Source: Adenanthera pavonina
Taxonomy: Eukaryota > Streptophyta > Magnoliopsida > Fabales > Fabaceae
Direction of reading: 5' to 3'
NCBI GenBank assembly: GCA_026686845.1
Contig: JAIVEN010000012.1
Coordinates: 10,914,501 to 10,978,500, forward strand
Length of the DNA: 64,000 bases
Position numbers and translations under genes: made by a program. Positions 10,600 to 23,696 of this stretch are shown piece after piece. The first letter of the stretch is position 1; every line of letters begins with the position of its first letter. Under the pieces are notes generated by a model that did no database searches, was not told the DNA's origin, and saw only the letters and a program-made list of their open reading frames with translations.

Positions 10600-13080
10600 G
10601 AAGAGCCTATATAAAAAACGACCCACTATATCAAGTTACATGGTATACCATAAAAGAAATTACATTAAAAAAAGAGATGATCCCTAGCTTCATATAGGTA
10701 TTATAAAATACACAATGATCATTTTGAAACATAGTCATTTTCACCGATCAATCTTTGATGGATAATCTATTATGAAAAGCAAGCCAAGCAATGAAAGACA
10801 TTTTTGGAAGAGAATAACTACTCTAGACAATGCACTTCCATGAGACAAGAGGGTAGGAGGAGTGAAAGCTAAAGTACACCATTTGTGTTCTTTTCCTTTT
10901 ATGACTCATTAGTAATTTTGAGATCTCAAGTTCACGGAAATAAATCACAAATTTGTCCCTTGTTTTAAGAAAATTCAACCATCACCAAGAACCACCACCA
11001 CGAATTGGTAGATATAGAGGTTACCTGCCATATAGAGCAATCTTTTAGCTAATATTCTTTTACCCAATGGCTCCAGGCAGAACAAGTTGAGTCTGATGCT
11101 TAGTCAAGAAGCAAATTAGATATAGCTGTTTTATTCCCAACTAGCAACTCCTTAAATTCTAGGCCACCTTTGTCTTTAGATTGGCAAATACAATTCCAAG
11201 TATTGGACTCTTCCTACTTTGCTCCACACATGACCAAAGAAAGCTTCTGCAAATTGATTGAATTGGGTGAAATACTTCCTGTGGATGGGGGAAGATTTGA
11301 CTCCAAAATCTTTGTATGCTTAATAGAACAGAGGAAATTAATTGGACTCTGCCAGCATAACTGAGATGTTTGGCAGTCCAATATTTAATACAACTCACCA
11401 TCTTTGCAATCAATGGTTCATAATCACTTTTGGGAATTTAAAGGTAACCCCAAGTATCTAACTGGAAGTTCTCCTTCAATAAGCCCCAAGCAGTTCAAAA
11501 TTTCTTCTCTCACATCTTGACACTCCACTTAGATAGATAGTGCTTTTACAGGCATTAATGGTTAACCCAAACGCTGCAGAAAATTTTTTGAGAGTGTTTT
11601 AAGTAATGGTCACTGAAGCAATATCACCCTGTAGAAAACTAACAAATCATCAGCTAAATAGATATGATTTAAATGAACTCTATGGCATTTTGGATGAAAT
11701 TTGAATCCTTTTTGTTTGGAAGCAACTTGCAGCAAGCTATTTAAGTATTCCATTCCTAACACAAAAAGGTAAGGAGACATAGGATCTCCATGCCTAATCC
11801 CTTTCCCTCCAAGAAAATAACCCTCCGGGCCTCCATTGATATTAATTGAATATTTGGTAGTTCACACACAAGTAAGCACCCACTTAATAAATATAGAATT
11901 AAATCCCAATCCTTCCAAGACTTCCAAGACTCACTAGAGGACCTATGATTCCCCAACACTTTATGAAAAACAAAGCATTGAAACCATCTACCCCTAGAGC
12001 TTTTGAATCCCTAATGGAGAAAACTACTTGCTTTATTTCTTCTTCAGATACATGAACTATTAACTCCTCATTCATTCTATCTGAAACCAGTGGACCCATA
12101 CAAATCACCTCTAAATCTACTAGACAAATAGGACTAGAAGAACCCAATAACATGATTGACTATAATAATTCTATCAGTTAGCCTTTGTATATTTTCATCT
12201 ATTAGAAGATGAATATTATTGGATATTCTTCCATGTTTTACCACCGCATGGAAAAAAGCTGAATTATCATCTCTTTCATGTAGCCACTAAGCCAAAGTTT
12301 GTTGTTTCCAATCTATTCGCTTCAACAAATTCTTGCAAGTAAACCTTCTCTTGAGCTATTAAACTTTGTTTAAATCTATCAACTTCCAAACCTGTCTGCA
12401 CTTGCTCTAATTTATCCTTAGCATCCTCCATTTTCTGCTTTAGATTCATAAACTTCTTAGAATTTAAATTCTTTAGCTTGCCTTTAAGAATCTTCATCTT
12501 GGTTACCAATTGGAACATAGCACATTCCTGATCTTCCTCATTCCACACTTCAAACACAATTGGTAAGAATCCAGCATCCTCCATCTAAATCTAAATTTTT
12601 TTAAATTTAAATGGAATACGGAAAGCTTTAGGGGCCGGGCAATGATCTGAAATTCCTAGAGGGGCAAAATCAACAATTGATCTTGACAAAATAGCAACCA
12701 TCTATCATTAACCACAGCTCTATCGAATTTGCAATAAGTATTTTTACTATTCCAAGTCATATAGCTACCACTAAATTTCAAACCTTGCAAATTGTTGGAT
12801 TCAAACACATCAGATAGTTCTCTACCAACATGGCATTGTGCTCCAGATTCAACCTGCTTCTCATTAGCTTCTAAAACCACATTGAAATCCACAACTAAAA
12901 TCCAAGGTCCAGTCATCCCCTGTGCTATATGATTAATGTCCACCTAGAGATGTCTCCTTTTATCATAATTGTTATGGGCCTAGATAAAAGTTACAAAAAA
13001 GGCATACACATCATTACTAGAGATAAGCTTACAATATATAAATTGATCCAACATATGAAGGACCCAGACAAACACATCCT
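10600..13080 (-). mobile_element. 5'-truncated L1-type LINE (non-LTR retrotransposon), degraded
   Basis: Reading leftwards on the minus strand the order is that of LINE ORF2. An apurinic endonuclease end runs from about 13060 to 12656 (motifs YDKRRHLW, PWILVVDFNVVL, YMTWNS, FDRAVVNDRWL). A linker lies at 12584-12276. The reverse transcriptase starts near 12090 (EEEIKQVVFSI...SKALGVDGFN) and includes LADDLLVF-type sequence near 11670, then HLSYAGRVQLI at 11370-11340. A zinc-finger-RVT tail (PKMSFIAWLAFHNRLSIKD) lies near 10815-10760. Frames change several times and stops are present, for example where the tyrosine of the YAHNN-type endonuclease motif should be. ORF1 and the first part of the endonuclease are missing, as expected for target-primed, 5'-truncated LINE copies. 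The left boundary and any TSD are not resolved. Confidence 0.88.
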
Positions 13081-13860
13081 AAGTTTTCCAGAGAATCATG
13101 ATTCTACAAGGCCACATTTGGTTCGCAGAAGTAATTTTAAAGGAAGAAGAAGTGGAAAAGAAAATGGAAGTGTAAGAGAATAAGGAAGTGGAAGTGGGGT
13201 TTAAATGCACATTTGGTATGACAAGGAAAGTATTGTATTGTTTTTATTTGATATTTGTATTTATAATGTTAGATTACTAAAATACCCTTACAAAATAAAA
13301 AAGAAAAATTCCGACAATTGATACATTAGAGCCTGCAACGGTGGGCCACCATGAGGACTACCATGGACCATTGCAAAGACCGCCATGGACCCACCATGAA
13401 CCACCATTACAATCAGCCAAAAAATCATTAACCAAATCAGAACCCAAAATACATATAAATCACACAATCAACTAACCCAAAAATCAAATCAGAACTCAAA
13501 ATCGATCATCCCCTCTAGATTCTTTATCCTCATCTTCAAGATCAGCACCATTGTCACGAGTCTTGTAACATTTTTCCAAGCTTACATCTTTGCCATGCAT
13601 CATTGGTAAACAGGATTTTGAGCAAATTAATCACTAACTGCATGCAAAATATTGCATAAAATTTCAGGGCAAAATATGAGGCATGATAATCCTGAGCCTA
13701 ACAGATATTACACCATCTACATAGCCAACAAAGTGACATGGCAGCTAGTTCATAGTGTTATAACTGAAAAAGTAAGAACTACCAACCAAAGTTTTTTATT
13801 CATTTCCTGAGGTGATTGCACGCAAATTGACCTGATATTTAACTTCATACCTTAGTTCCC
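13081..13860. other. Sequence between the LINE and the UBX pseudogene
   Basis: No supported gene. The UBX-domain exons that should follow 13861 on the minus strand are not here. A hydrophilic minus-strand frame near 13625-13510 (GKDVSLEKCYKTRDNGADLEDEDKE) has no family match that I recognise. CACATTTGGTTCG near 13112 resembles a MITE end. Confidence 0.5.
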
Positions 13861-16800
13861 GTTGTTTAGCTTTCAGTTGTTCTGGAGTGAGAGAAGGTTT
13901 AGGAGCCTCAGCTTTGGTATTCGCATGTACCTGTGCAAACCAACAGATCAGAAGCTAGAGATTGCAACTTAAATGCACAAAATACACATTGAAGACATCT
14001 GTATATAAATACAAACCTGAACTAGTGTTAACAGTATACATATTCAAAGCTTCAAAATCAAGAAAATACGGAGAAACATGCACACATGGATAATAAGCCA
14101 CATAAAAATTTTAAAATAAATCATAACAGGGACATCTGATCTATGTCAGGGTCATTCTCATGCTCTACTACCCAATTTACAGCAGCTTCAAGGCTAGCAC
14201 TACCTGCAGAAGAGAAGAGCCAAACTCAAATGTCAAGAGATTTAATATTAATGAATATATCCAGATCATAGAAAGAAGCTATAAATCCACTGAATATTAC
14301 ACATATGCTAAATTCTCAGCAACTATACGAAATATAAATAGGATAACTATGATTTGCACCTAATTGTTTTTTAAAGTTAAATAGTTATGACATCAAATTA
14401 TTCTCTACTTTTAATAACATTCTTTACAAGTCTCTCTCATCCTAGATACCTATGTGTCTTTTAAACTCGCTTATATTTATTTCACGAATGTATTAGAAAG
14501 CCCTGGTTCCTTCAGGATAAAAAATGAAGTTAAATATGATCGATTTCAGGAGGATACAACCAGCTGACTACATAGATGTCCAATAATACATTGGAGCCCA
14601 TATTGATACTCAAAATATATGCCATTCATACCAAGCAAGATAAGAATTTTCCAACCAAAATAAAAAAAATATGATTGAGTGAAAGATCAGATCACAGCAA
14701 ATAAATACTATCTTCATCACCATAAAGAATAAAAATGTAAAACTATGGTTTAGAGAAAAGGAATGCATGTAAGCCCACCAGAATAATGAAGTGCACGTGT
14801 TGCACGTGCAGTTGAAAAACCCATTGATTCAAGCTCCTCAAGCAGCTTTTATCAACCTCCGGAACAACCATTTCTATATTTTGACACTATATATTATCTC
14901 TAAATAATGTCCCAACATTATAAACAATCTATAAAGGTTGAACGATATAATATTTGGGCATTCTACAACCACATACACTTCCAAGAAGAAGGTGGAGAGG
15001 GCAGAGAAAAGGAGAAGGGATTAAATAGTCTAATCATCCAGATATAGAAACCAATATTTAATTAATCATTAATCAATATCTATAATAAAGTAATCTAAAA
15101 TTAGCCTAACCAATTAAAGAAACAAAACGTGATTTCCTAATTTGATGCCAGATTCCATCTAATAAGGCTCACAAAATGTAGATACAGTAGACTGAGCTAG
15201 TATTCATGTACCCTATTCATTTTGTAAAAAGCCTCCACCATTTCAATGGATCTGTTTCGTACAACAATAGATACCTGAAAAATCAAATAAACCAATAAGA
15301 AGGGAGAGTAAAAATAAAATAATAAAAGCACACATTCTTCCAAATAATAAAGTCATATGCTATATGCATATGACTTGTGTTGAGCTAAATGATAAAAAGC
15401 TTTACAAACAAGATTCAGTAAAAGAAACAGAAAAATAGTAAAATTCTGAAACTAATGGAAAAACAATTATTCAAATGCTACAAATGCTAATATATAAAAA
15501 ACTAGAAAGGATGAAAATAAATAAATAAGCCTTACTACATGGTCAAGTAAGGAATTAACATATGAAATCATGAATTAAGAGAGCACGTGGGATCATACGT
15601 CCATTTCCAATCATAGCAAGCTAGATCAAATAGGCTGATGATAAGCCTTTGATGTTCTCAGGTCTGTGAAAATTTGTCCACTAGAGAACAAACAGAAGGT
15701 CATAGTTAGATATTGAAGGTAAATATTAATTAGATTTTTGCCGATGATCTTTTCTTTTTAGATTATTTCCATTAATTGTGTTTTCAATGATCTTCAAGTT
15801 TCATTCTCTTTTAACGATCTAACACACTTGATTTCATTTGTCTTAGATGTTCTTCACAAGGATTATGTTCACCAACCATAAACTCACTTTCACTACCAAT
15901 TCATGGACTGGAACCTGGATCTTTCTTGTCAAGGTAATTTGAATATCAACTTTTTTCAGTCTTTTCAACTCTGAAGTAACAGTAGTAAATCATCCTGGAG
16001 AGTATACTTGAAAATGGAAATAATAGCCATGGAGTTCAATATCTGACCATACTGACTTTTTTTGGCGCAACTGTAACAGTAGAAGAAATTGTGCCTGGAC
16101 TTAGAAGGCTTTGCAAATTTACACTACCTGATTCCGTGAAGGTAAAATTTGTTATAACTTAGAAAATAAAATAAAATTATTTATATACTTTCAATATAAA
16201 TTTTCCAGTCACCTTTGAACTTAATGAATGCTTATTTTACGGTTTAAATTATTAAACTGATATAATCTCTAAAGATGATTGTATCATCACTATGGTCCTT
16301 CTTTCTTTCTGTTAAGATTTTTATTAGTATCATCTAAGTAAATTTGATTTTTAATTATCACAGGTGGAACTGCAATACTTGAGTAACTACACCGGGATTA
16401 CTGGGTGCATTGGATTAATAGGAAACCCTGAAAGAGGATATGACCCTGTTATGAACATACTATAGCTACCATTTCAGTACACAAATGTAGTATTTATTTG
16501 TATTAGTGTAAAGGAGTGATGCACTTCAGATATTTGGCCCAGGCCCACTACTGTATCAGATAGAAGTATAGTGTTTTGGCTACACTAAGGTAATCGCATG
16601 TCTTCAAGATGAGTTGATCACAAATTATGGCCTAATCTCGGATTACTAGCAGTTTGACTACAATAGAAAAGAAACAAATTGTCCCTAATTCAAATGTAAA
16701 TTCCATATGTTATTAATCCATGTGCAATTAAGATCAATCCTTCACGATTGAGTTCAGTAACGAGTTCACCAAGCACAACATTCTGCGTTAGATCCTTGTG

Positions 16801-17300
16801 CACGAGTGTTTCATTGAAAAAAAAAGACTAATCATCCGATATGTCATAAAGAAAAATACACAACCAACCATTATTCTCACTCTTTTGCTGGCACAACATG
16901 AAATAACCAAACAGAAGTGATACCGTAATACTTTTTAATTTCCCACTTGTTTATCGAAATAAAACACGAACACTTATCCAGTTTCAATGAAAATAGTGTC
17001 GTCTCGAAAACTTCGGAACTCTCTGAGATTAATACCCAAATCTAGTGACGCCCATACGACTCAAATACAAAACCATAGACTAGTCCATTTCCCAATCCTA
17101 TCTTGAGCATGGGAAAAATATAGCGTATTAAGAAACAAGAACTGGAACAAAGTAAGAAGTAAACCAAAACAATAATACAAATAGCAAGGAACACTCACAG
17201 AGTCGCTCGCCGAGTAGGAGAGTGTAGGGTTTGAAATTCGCCGGCGCCGAGCTCCAACGGAGGGGTGATGGATTAGGGTTCAGCTGCAGGAGTGCCGAAG
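13861..17300 (-). pseudogene. UBA/UBX-domain protein gene fragment (UBXN1-like), truncated
   Basis: Minus-strand pieces: a non-coding 5' exon ending at 17209 with donor GTGAGT; coding exon 1 at 14873-14779 with ATG at 14871-14869 (MVVPEVDK, then LLEELESMGFSTARATRALHYSG in another frame); exon 2 at 14203-14127 (SLEAAVNWVVEHENDPDIDQM); exon 3 at 13930-13861 (ANTKAEAPKPSLTPEQLKAK...REL, donor GTATGA). Exons 1 and 2 form a UBA ubiquitin-binding domain of the UBXN1/SAKS1 type, and exon 3 is the linker that normally leads to a coiled coil and a UBX domain, which binds the AAA ATPase p97/CDC48. One base is missing in exon 1 after MVVPEVDK, shifting the frame. The donor after exon 2 reads TT where GT is expected. 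The coiled coil and UBX domain are absent, so it is a truncated pseudogene. Confidence 0.8.
15847..16465 (+). pseudogene. Three-exon pseudogene of unknown family
   Basis: Plus-strand blocks are bounded by splice signals: 15847-15933 (acceptor CTTAG, donor AAG|GTAATT; MFFTRIMFTNHKLTF...), 15960-16141 (acceptor TTTCAG, donor AAG|GTAAAA) and 16364-16465 (acceptor ATCACAG, ending TAG). The second block reads NSEVTVVNHPGEY and then, after a frame change near 16010, LENGNNSHGVQYLTI with VTVEEIVPGLRRLCKFTL. The third begins VELQYLSNYTGITG. It reads like real protein but I do not recognise the family. It lies antisense within the long 5' UTR intron of the UBX pseudogene. Frame breaks suggest a dead copy. 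Confidence 0.6.
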
Positions 17301-17399
17301 GTGAGGACCAGCGCTGACAGCTGGAGGTGGAAATCGCCGTTGGTGCGGGGTGAGCCAGAAAATCATGCCACGAAGTCGAGAGCGAAAGTGAAGACCGAG

Positions 17400-18100
17400 G
17401 GTGTGTTTGGTTTAAGGTTTAATTTCTCCCCCTGTGAGGTAGAAAATTGGAAGGAATTGGCGGAATTTAGGACACATTTGGTTGGTTGGTGTTTTCGAAA
17501 TAATTTTTTTCTTGAAGATTAAATTATTTAAGATTATAAAATATTATGAGAAATAAAAAGATAAAAAAATAAAAAATTTAAAATATTTTTAAGGTGTTTT
17601 ATAATTTTTATTTTATAAAAAATAAGAAAAAGTGAAAAATACATATATAATTAATGGTAAAATTATAAATTTTGAATAACTTATTTAACACTTACTAATT
17701 GTGATTTTTAGGATAATTATTCAAGCATATTTTTTTTTTATTTCTAAAACTTATTTTTGAAAACAGTTTTATAAAATTATTTTGAGAATAATAAAATAAA
17801 AAATAATATCAAACAAGCCTTTAATCATTTCTATTTACCTCCTCACCATTTTATAAATTCCTCTAAATTAAATTTTTTTTTTAGAGAAGAGAGTATTTAT
17901 TACTTAATCTCTCAATTCTCCTCCAATTTCATTTTAAACAAAAAAAAATTTATTAAAATTCTTCTAATCCATTTCGCTCCAATTCTACCAAATAAAAGAA
18001 TTTTAAAATCCCTTCAATTACTTCCTTTTTAATCTCTCTATAAAAAATTAGTTTAATCTCCTTCCCTCTAATCTCAAGTTAAACCAAATAGAGATTGAAA
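17400..18100. mobile_element. MITE-like element, with a second MITE nested in it
   Basis: The left end GTGTTTGGTTTAAGG (about 17401) and the right end, whose complement reads CTATTTGGTTTAACTTGAG (about 18090), form degenerate inverted termini of the TTTGGTTTAA type. The interior is non-coding and AT-rich. It begins just upstream of the UBX 5' exon. The exact TSD is not resolved. Confidence 0.5.
17470..17819. mobile_element. MITE related to the one at 60958
   Basis: The right half (about 17650-17819) closely matches 61150-61334, including TTAATGGTAAAATTATAAAT followed by TTTTGAATAACT. Ends resemble TTTGGTTGG and CAAACAAGCC. It is inserted within the larger MITE-like element. Confidence 0.65.
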
Positions 18101-18703
18101 GTGAATATTTTGAACGAAATTAACCCACTGAACATTAGAAATGAGCAGGGTAGCACAAAAAAAAAAACATAAGAGAACGAGTGTAAACATTTAAAAAAGG
18201 GCGGTTCCTATAGCAACGATCCTCTCAAGTTAAAAAAAATTTTTTTGATTGATCTCTTTGTTTTATTGACAAAAATAAATTTTATTGCCACATGCATACT
18301 TTCATGAACATATCTCATATGATCATCTTCTCATGTTGTCCTAGAATAGTATTTTTATACGAATTATTATCAATTTCCTGCAACTTAATATAATTAGGAT
18401 ATTAATAATTTCAAATAATTTAACTAATTTTATCTATTTACATAAATTACAATCTTTCTTTTCTTTTTAGAATGGGCTAAATCATATCAATATATATATA
18501 ATAAAATCTACACAAAGCCACTAATACAAGTCATGAATAGTGCATTCATCTAATATTCCATGTAAGCACAGAAAAATGTGTCCATCTTATAATCACCTAA
18601 TTTAAGAGCTCGGGGTATGTTTTACATGTTCTAATTTCCTATTTCTCAAGTCGCTTCTTGTCGGTAAGTCTATTTTAGACTCTGGTAGTACTTTCACTCC
18701 TTA
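18101..18703. other. AT-rich spacer, no gene seen
   Basis: Short homopolymer runs and simple AT-rich sequence; nothing gene-like on either strand. Confidence 0.6.
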
Positions 18704-21700
18704 AGGCCCATTTAGTTCATTTGCAACCCCCATGTAAAGATAATGAGCTTTATATCATCTGAGTTTGAATGTTTAGTTAAACATTTCATGTGTGATCCTT
18801 ATTACTCCTATAGAAGTGATTGATATTACATAATATTTTACATGTGAAAGTCTTTACAGGGTGTAATGAAATGTAAAAAGACATTAATACCCTTATGAAA
18901 TCAGATATTAACAAATTTCCTTCGACCCTCTCCTCGCTGTTGTCTCCACCCCCAACCTCCTCATTCTTCCAATGAAGACCACCCACCGAAGCAAATTTCA
19001 TGGTGACTACCCACAATAGCGACCATCCACTAAAGTATATCTGAGACTCACAAACAGAGAAGCATCCTCATGGCCATCCATCATCATCCTCCCAACGTTG
19101 TTGTCATCTTCTTCATCTCCAATGACCATACCTTCCTTCAATCTGATCTTCTCCCTCCCCCACCAAATCTGAGCCTCATGAATAGAGAAGCACCTTCATG
19201 GCCATCCATCATCATTCCTTCCATCTTCGTCTTTCGATTTGACTTTGTGGCCATCCACAATGGACTCATTGCCTGTAACACCCTACTCTAACACACCTTC
19301 AGACTTCACCAAATATTTTAATAACTAGCCAAACCAAGCTAGAACACCTCTTAAACATCTCCCAAAACATCAAAACAGTTGAAAACTCGTATTCAAGCCA
19401 GAACTGTATGGAGCCACGACATGCTACAATACCACCGTGGCGTGAGTTGGGCAGAAGCGCATGGCACCGCGGCACCCCTCTGCTAATACCATATCAGCAA
19501 ATTTCAACTTTCTGAGGCAAATTTTTGACACGCATAACTTTATGCTTCAACCTCCAATTCATCTAATTCTAATTCATACAAGTCAATTTTGTCTCAATCT
19601 ATCTACAAACACTAATTTCACTCAAATCTATCTCCGTATGGAGATTTTAGATAGCTAACTCTGTTTTGATCATTTTTTGACCAAAACTTACCATAAACCT
19701 CTTCTAATTGCGTCCAAAGGCAATTTGGCCATTATGGATCATTCACATATATCCTAATTGACTCAACTAACTTGTTCAAAAAGGTTTCACCTCAGAGAAA
19801 CCATTTCTCCAATATTTGATCTCCTTAAACCCTAAATTCACATAATGGGCTATATGCCCAAAACTCACACATATGAACCAAAATTCCCTTTGGGCTTACC
19901 ATAGAACTAATTCGACTCACAGACACCTGTTCCAATAATAATGACCCATACTAGGGTCTGAACCATCATCACATTCATTCACCATACGTAAACATGTTCA
20001 TACCACAACATCATCAATATAATCACACATCATTCATCATTATTAACATTCCACAACCATTATCATCCTAATACAATTATCCTCATATTAGTTACAATCA
20101 CTCTATTCTACTTGGCATAATGCATACATAGATAATACACACAGACTATTGATAACTTGAAAATTCCCAATGCCAGAGTGACTACGATTCCCTCATCTTC
20201 TCCAAACTAATGCAAGAACATTCACCTGAAATGTTAGTTCATGGGAAAGGGGTATGAGACAAAAGTCAATAACTGAGGACAACCACAAGCAACATATATA
20301 ATAACTCATACAATAATTCACATAGTGCCATGGATCCAAAAATGTAATGGAATGCATGTTTTCCTTTGCACACAGTTAGAACCATGAACTAGCATCATCA
20401 TAGGACATTTCATATAAGTGAATCCCTTCCAACAGTCAGTAAAAATTGATTCCAGGATGTCATCAAACTCACCTCACACTAGTACACCCAATCAAAGATA
20501 ACACTAATGCTCGGACCGTAGTTCTCCTTCCCCTTACGTCCTGCGAATTGGTGGTGATTTTAGGGAATGTGTAGTCTACTGCCGTCTTGCTCTCTTGGCC
20601 ATAAGAGAGGATTTAATGACAGAGATTCCTTCCTTAGTTCACCATATCATATCTCATTATATTATATCATATGTCATCATCACCATCCGATCTACCTTTC
20701 CTCACAATGTTCATGTAGTGGTGATTTTTGTGCCATATCACAATATAATCATCATCATCATGTTTCTCAATGTTATGTTATGAACTCATGTAGTGTCACA
20801 TCATCATTATATATAATTATCATCATCTACTATAATATCTAACCTTGTGTATACCATGATATGTAACAAAGTCATACACACGCATAACAATATCATGGTA
20901 TGAATGAAAAATACATATATAAATATATATACTAACACATAATATATATAACATAAACATCCGGTTACCTTAGGTTATCAATATCACACACATTGATCCC
21001 ACAAGTTTCTTGGATTGCCAACCACAACTTGTACTTCTTCGGTCAACCAAACAATTTCTACAATGTCATAATATCCAAAATTAACATATAGTATAATTAT
21101 CCAAATTTCACAATTTAATCATTTAGGCTTAACTCAAGGTTCCAACCACATTTTCATACATCAATAAATCTCATACAACCACATAAACCATAACCAATCC
21201 TGTACATTTCAGATTCCCAATTTCCTCAACCAAAAATAACCTCAGGTTAGGCATAAATCACATATACTCCCTCTAAAACTCATACCCAAGTATCATTAAC
21301 ACTAAATCACACCTCATTGATTCCATTATATCCATTTTAATCAGTAGGATTCAGCTAAAACTGGAAACTCAACCATATATTCAAAAAATCCAACTCAAAA
21401 ACCAAAGAAAAATGGAGAGGGAGGATCAAGATCACTTACCAATAATTTATCAAGTTTCTAGAGTCCATAAATCACCTCTAAGGTATGGAAATCCAAAGCC
21501 CTAATGCAACTCCCTTTTTTCTCCTCCGTTTTTCTTTGCTTTGACCGTTTGAAATGCTTTTGATTTATAAAAATCTGAAGGCTAGTGCCACGGTGGCGGG
21601 TAAGTTTGTCGTGGCATGGAGCCTTACTATCTGAAATTTTTTTTTGAATCACAACTTGCTCGCCACGTTGGCCCTATGTTTCACTGCAGCATGAAGCTTT

Positions 21701-22223
21701 TCTGCCTCTACTTCAATCTTCTTCCATCCTGCTTCTTTTGGTCCTACACACATCATTAATTCTACTTCATTAGCTAGAGACTAAGTTCAGAATAATGTAA
21801 TGAGGGTTATTACATTGCCAACCTTCTTCCATCTTCATCCTCTCTGATCTTCATTCCTTTTCAGTCAACCTATTTCCATCTTTGTCCTTTGATTTGATTT
21901 GCTTCCTATAGATACCATCTCCATCCTCTATTTTTTTTTCCTTAATTGTGACCGGATGCTCATGTGTATTGCTGTCAGAGATGGTGATCAGCAATAGTTT
22001 TGATGCTGGGGAAAGACTTAGGTGGGTGGAAGAATTTTTCTAAGGCTAAAGGCAATATGGTCATTTCACTTCTATTTTTTTTTGTAATATAAAAAATAAT
22101 CATCATCACATCATTATTTGTATCCCACCAAACAAATCCACATATAATCACCATCACACTGTATTACATAACATCCCATCACAGTTTATTACATTACCCT
22201 ATGTAATTGAACCAAACAAATCC
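18704..22223. mobile_element. PIF/Harbinger-like non-autonomous element carrying a solo LTR
   Basis: TTA trinucleotides flank it (18701-18703 and 22224-22226), the TSD form of PIF/Harbinger. The left end GGCCCATTTAGTTCA and the complement of the right end GGATTTGTTTGGTTCA are degenerate inverted repeats. Without the inserted LTR it is about 1 kb. The interior is C/T-rich with a partial direct repeat (GGCCATCCATCATCAT at 19071 and 19200). No transposase was found. Confidence 0.55.
19274..21814. mobile_element. Solo LTR, 2.5 kb (TGTAACACC family, copy 1)
   Basis: It begins TGTAACACCCTACTC and ends GGGTTATTACA, with a perfect 5-bp TSD TTGCC (19269-19273 and 21815-21819). There is no internal region, so it is the product of LTR-LTR recombination. 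It shares blocks with 41951-44363 in the opposite orientation (the CCGGTTACCTTA block near 20961 versus TAAGGTAACCGG near 42740) and with the outer LTR of the 51-57 kb nest in the same orientation. Open frames inside are chance. Confidence 0.92.
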
Positions 22224-22226
22224 TTA

Positions 22227-23696
22227 GTTCTCTAACATTAGTGTACATAGTTTATTTTGGTCTCACTTGTAGGCCAAAAAGAAAAAGTTTATTCTGGTAT
22301 CAGTTTAATATCTCTAATTATAGGAGTGGCTTACATTTTCTACTATAAGGTTTCATATGGTAATCTCCAATAAAGATAAGTATATATTTCATTAAAGTAT
22401 ATATTTTAAATGGTAGAGTAAATTGTATTACTTCTTTATCTTTACAGTTTCCTATAAGGCTTTCCAAAAGTTTGGTAACCTTAGCTAGACTCTCTAGTTG
22501 ACATGCATCCAGTTGGCTTACATTCCATCTGAACCATTCAAATGAAATCTAGATGGTCAAGATCATATTATTCTATTTTTTAATGTTTAATATAAAATCT
22601 TAATTTTTCTTATAAGTTGATAGTTATAACATTATTGATATTATATTTTATATCCTACACCATTTAAGATAAACAAATTCAAATCTAATTAAAAAAAATA
22701 AAATCTAGACTGTCGAATCTCATATGGATGATCTGTGAAAGAAGCTCACATCCTTATAATTATGAAAAGAAATGTACACTGGATCAAAATTCCTAGTGGA
22801 TATACATTGTTGAAGGTATCTGTCTAATGCAGTCTTGCAGTTTCTTAAAGGTAATTAAGACTATTACTCATGCCTTTGTCATTCTCTGGCAATTTTATTA
22901 CATGTCATATGTAGATATACTTTCTCATGATACTATGTTTCATCTTGATTCTATAACAACGAGATATTTTTCCATTTATTTCTTTGGGATGAAGAAAATA
23001 ATTGAGATTTGTATAGTCACTACATACCTCCAAAGCATTCTCCACAAATAATTCCCCATCTCAAGGTGAACACTATGACTACTTTATGAAAACAAAAAAC
23101 AAAAACAAAACACTATCATTACCATTTTTATGTCGAGTTGGACAATTCCTCTCATGGGTCCTATTTTCTCTGGAGACATAATTAAGTGACTACCTTTTCA
23201 TCTTGCACCGTGTAGTTCTTCCTTGGTTGCATCATTACAAATTTTAAATCTTCTTAGGGAGCCCAGAAGAATTAAGATTGGAAATGCGGTTAACTTTTCT
23301 TTTAATACCTATAAACTCCCCTCATATTCTTGAATCCCTTACCTAGTCTATTATCTATTATAAAACCGTAAAACCTAGATAAACCGTGCTGTTCATAAAT
23401 CCAGCTTATATGGCTTATTTTGGGCCCTGTGCTTTGATCAATGAATTCTGTCCACCTAAATTTAAAAAGAAAATTGAAAAAGATAATAGTCAATAAATTT
23501 GATCCGCCTAGACTATAAAAAAAAATCGGAAAAGATAATCCACCGGTTGATTGGGATGTGAGCCCTTTAAATACATTTCAACCACACTTTGGGCAGTGCA
23601 TTGGGAGTAGGAGGGTTGTTGGCTACGATTAATGAATAGTTTTAAAATCTGAATGAAGATTGGTGCAATTATCTTAATCCTCTCTGCACAGATTCA
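22227..23696. other. AT-rich intergenic stretch, no gene seen
   Basis: No family-like coding and no clear terminal repeats. The last 150 bp may hold the promoter and 5' UTR of the following membrane-protein gene; TTTAAATAC near 23566 is a weak TATA-like candidate. Confidence 0.55.

Noticed and set aside
11170..11364. Plus-strand open frame across the LINE
   Set aside because: It is the antisense shadow of the LINE reverse transcriptase region.
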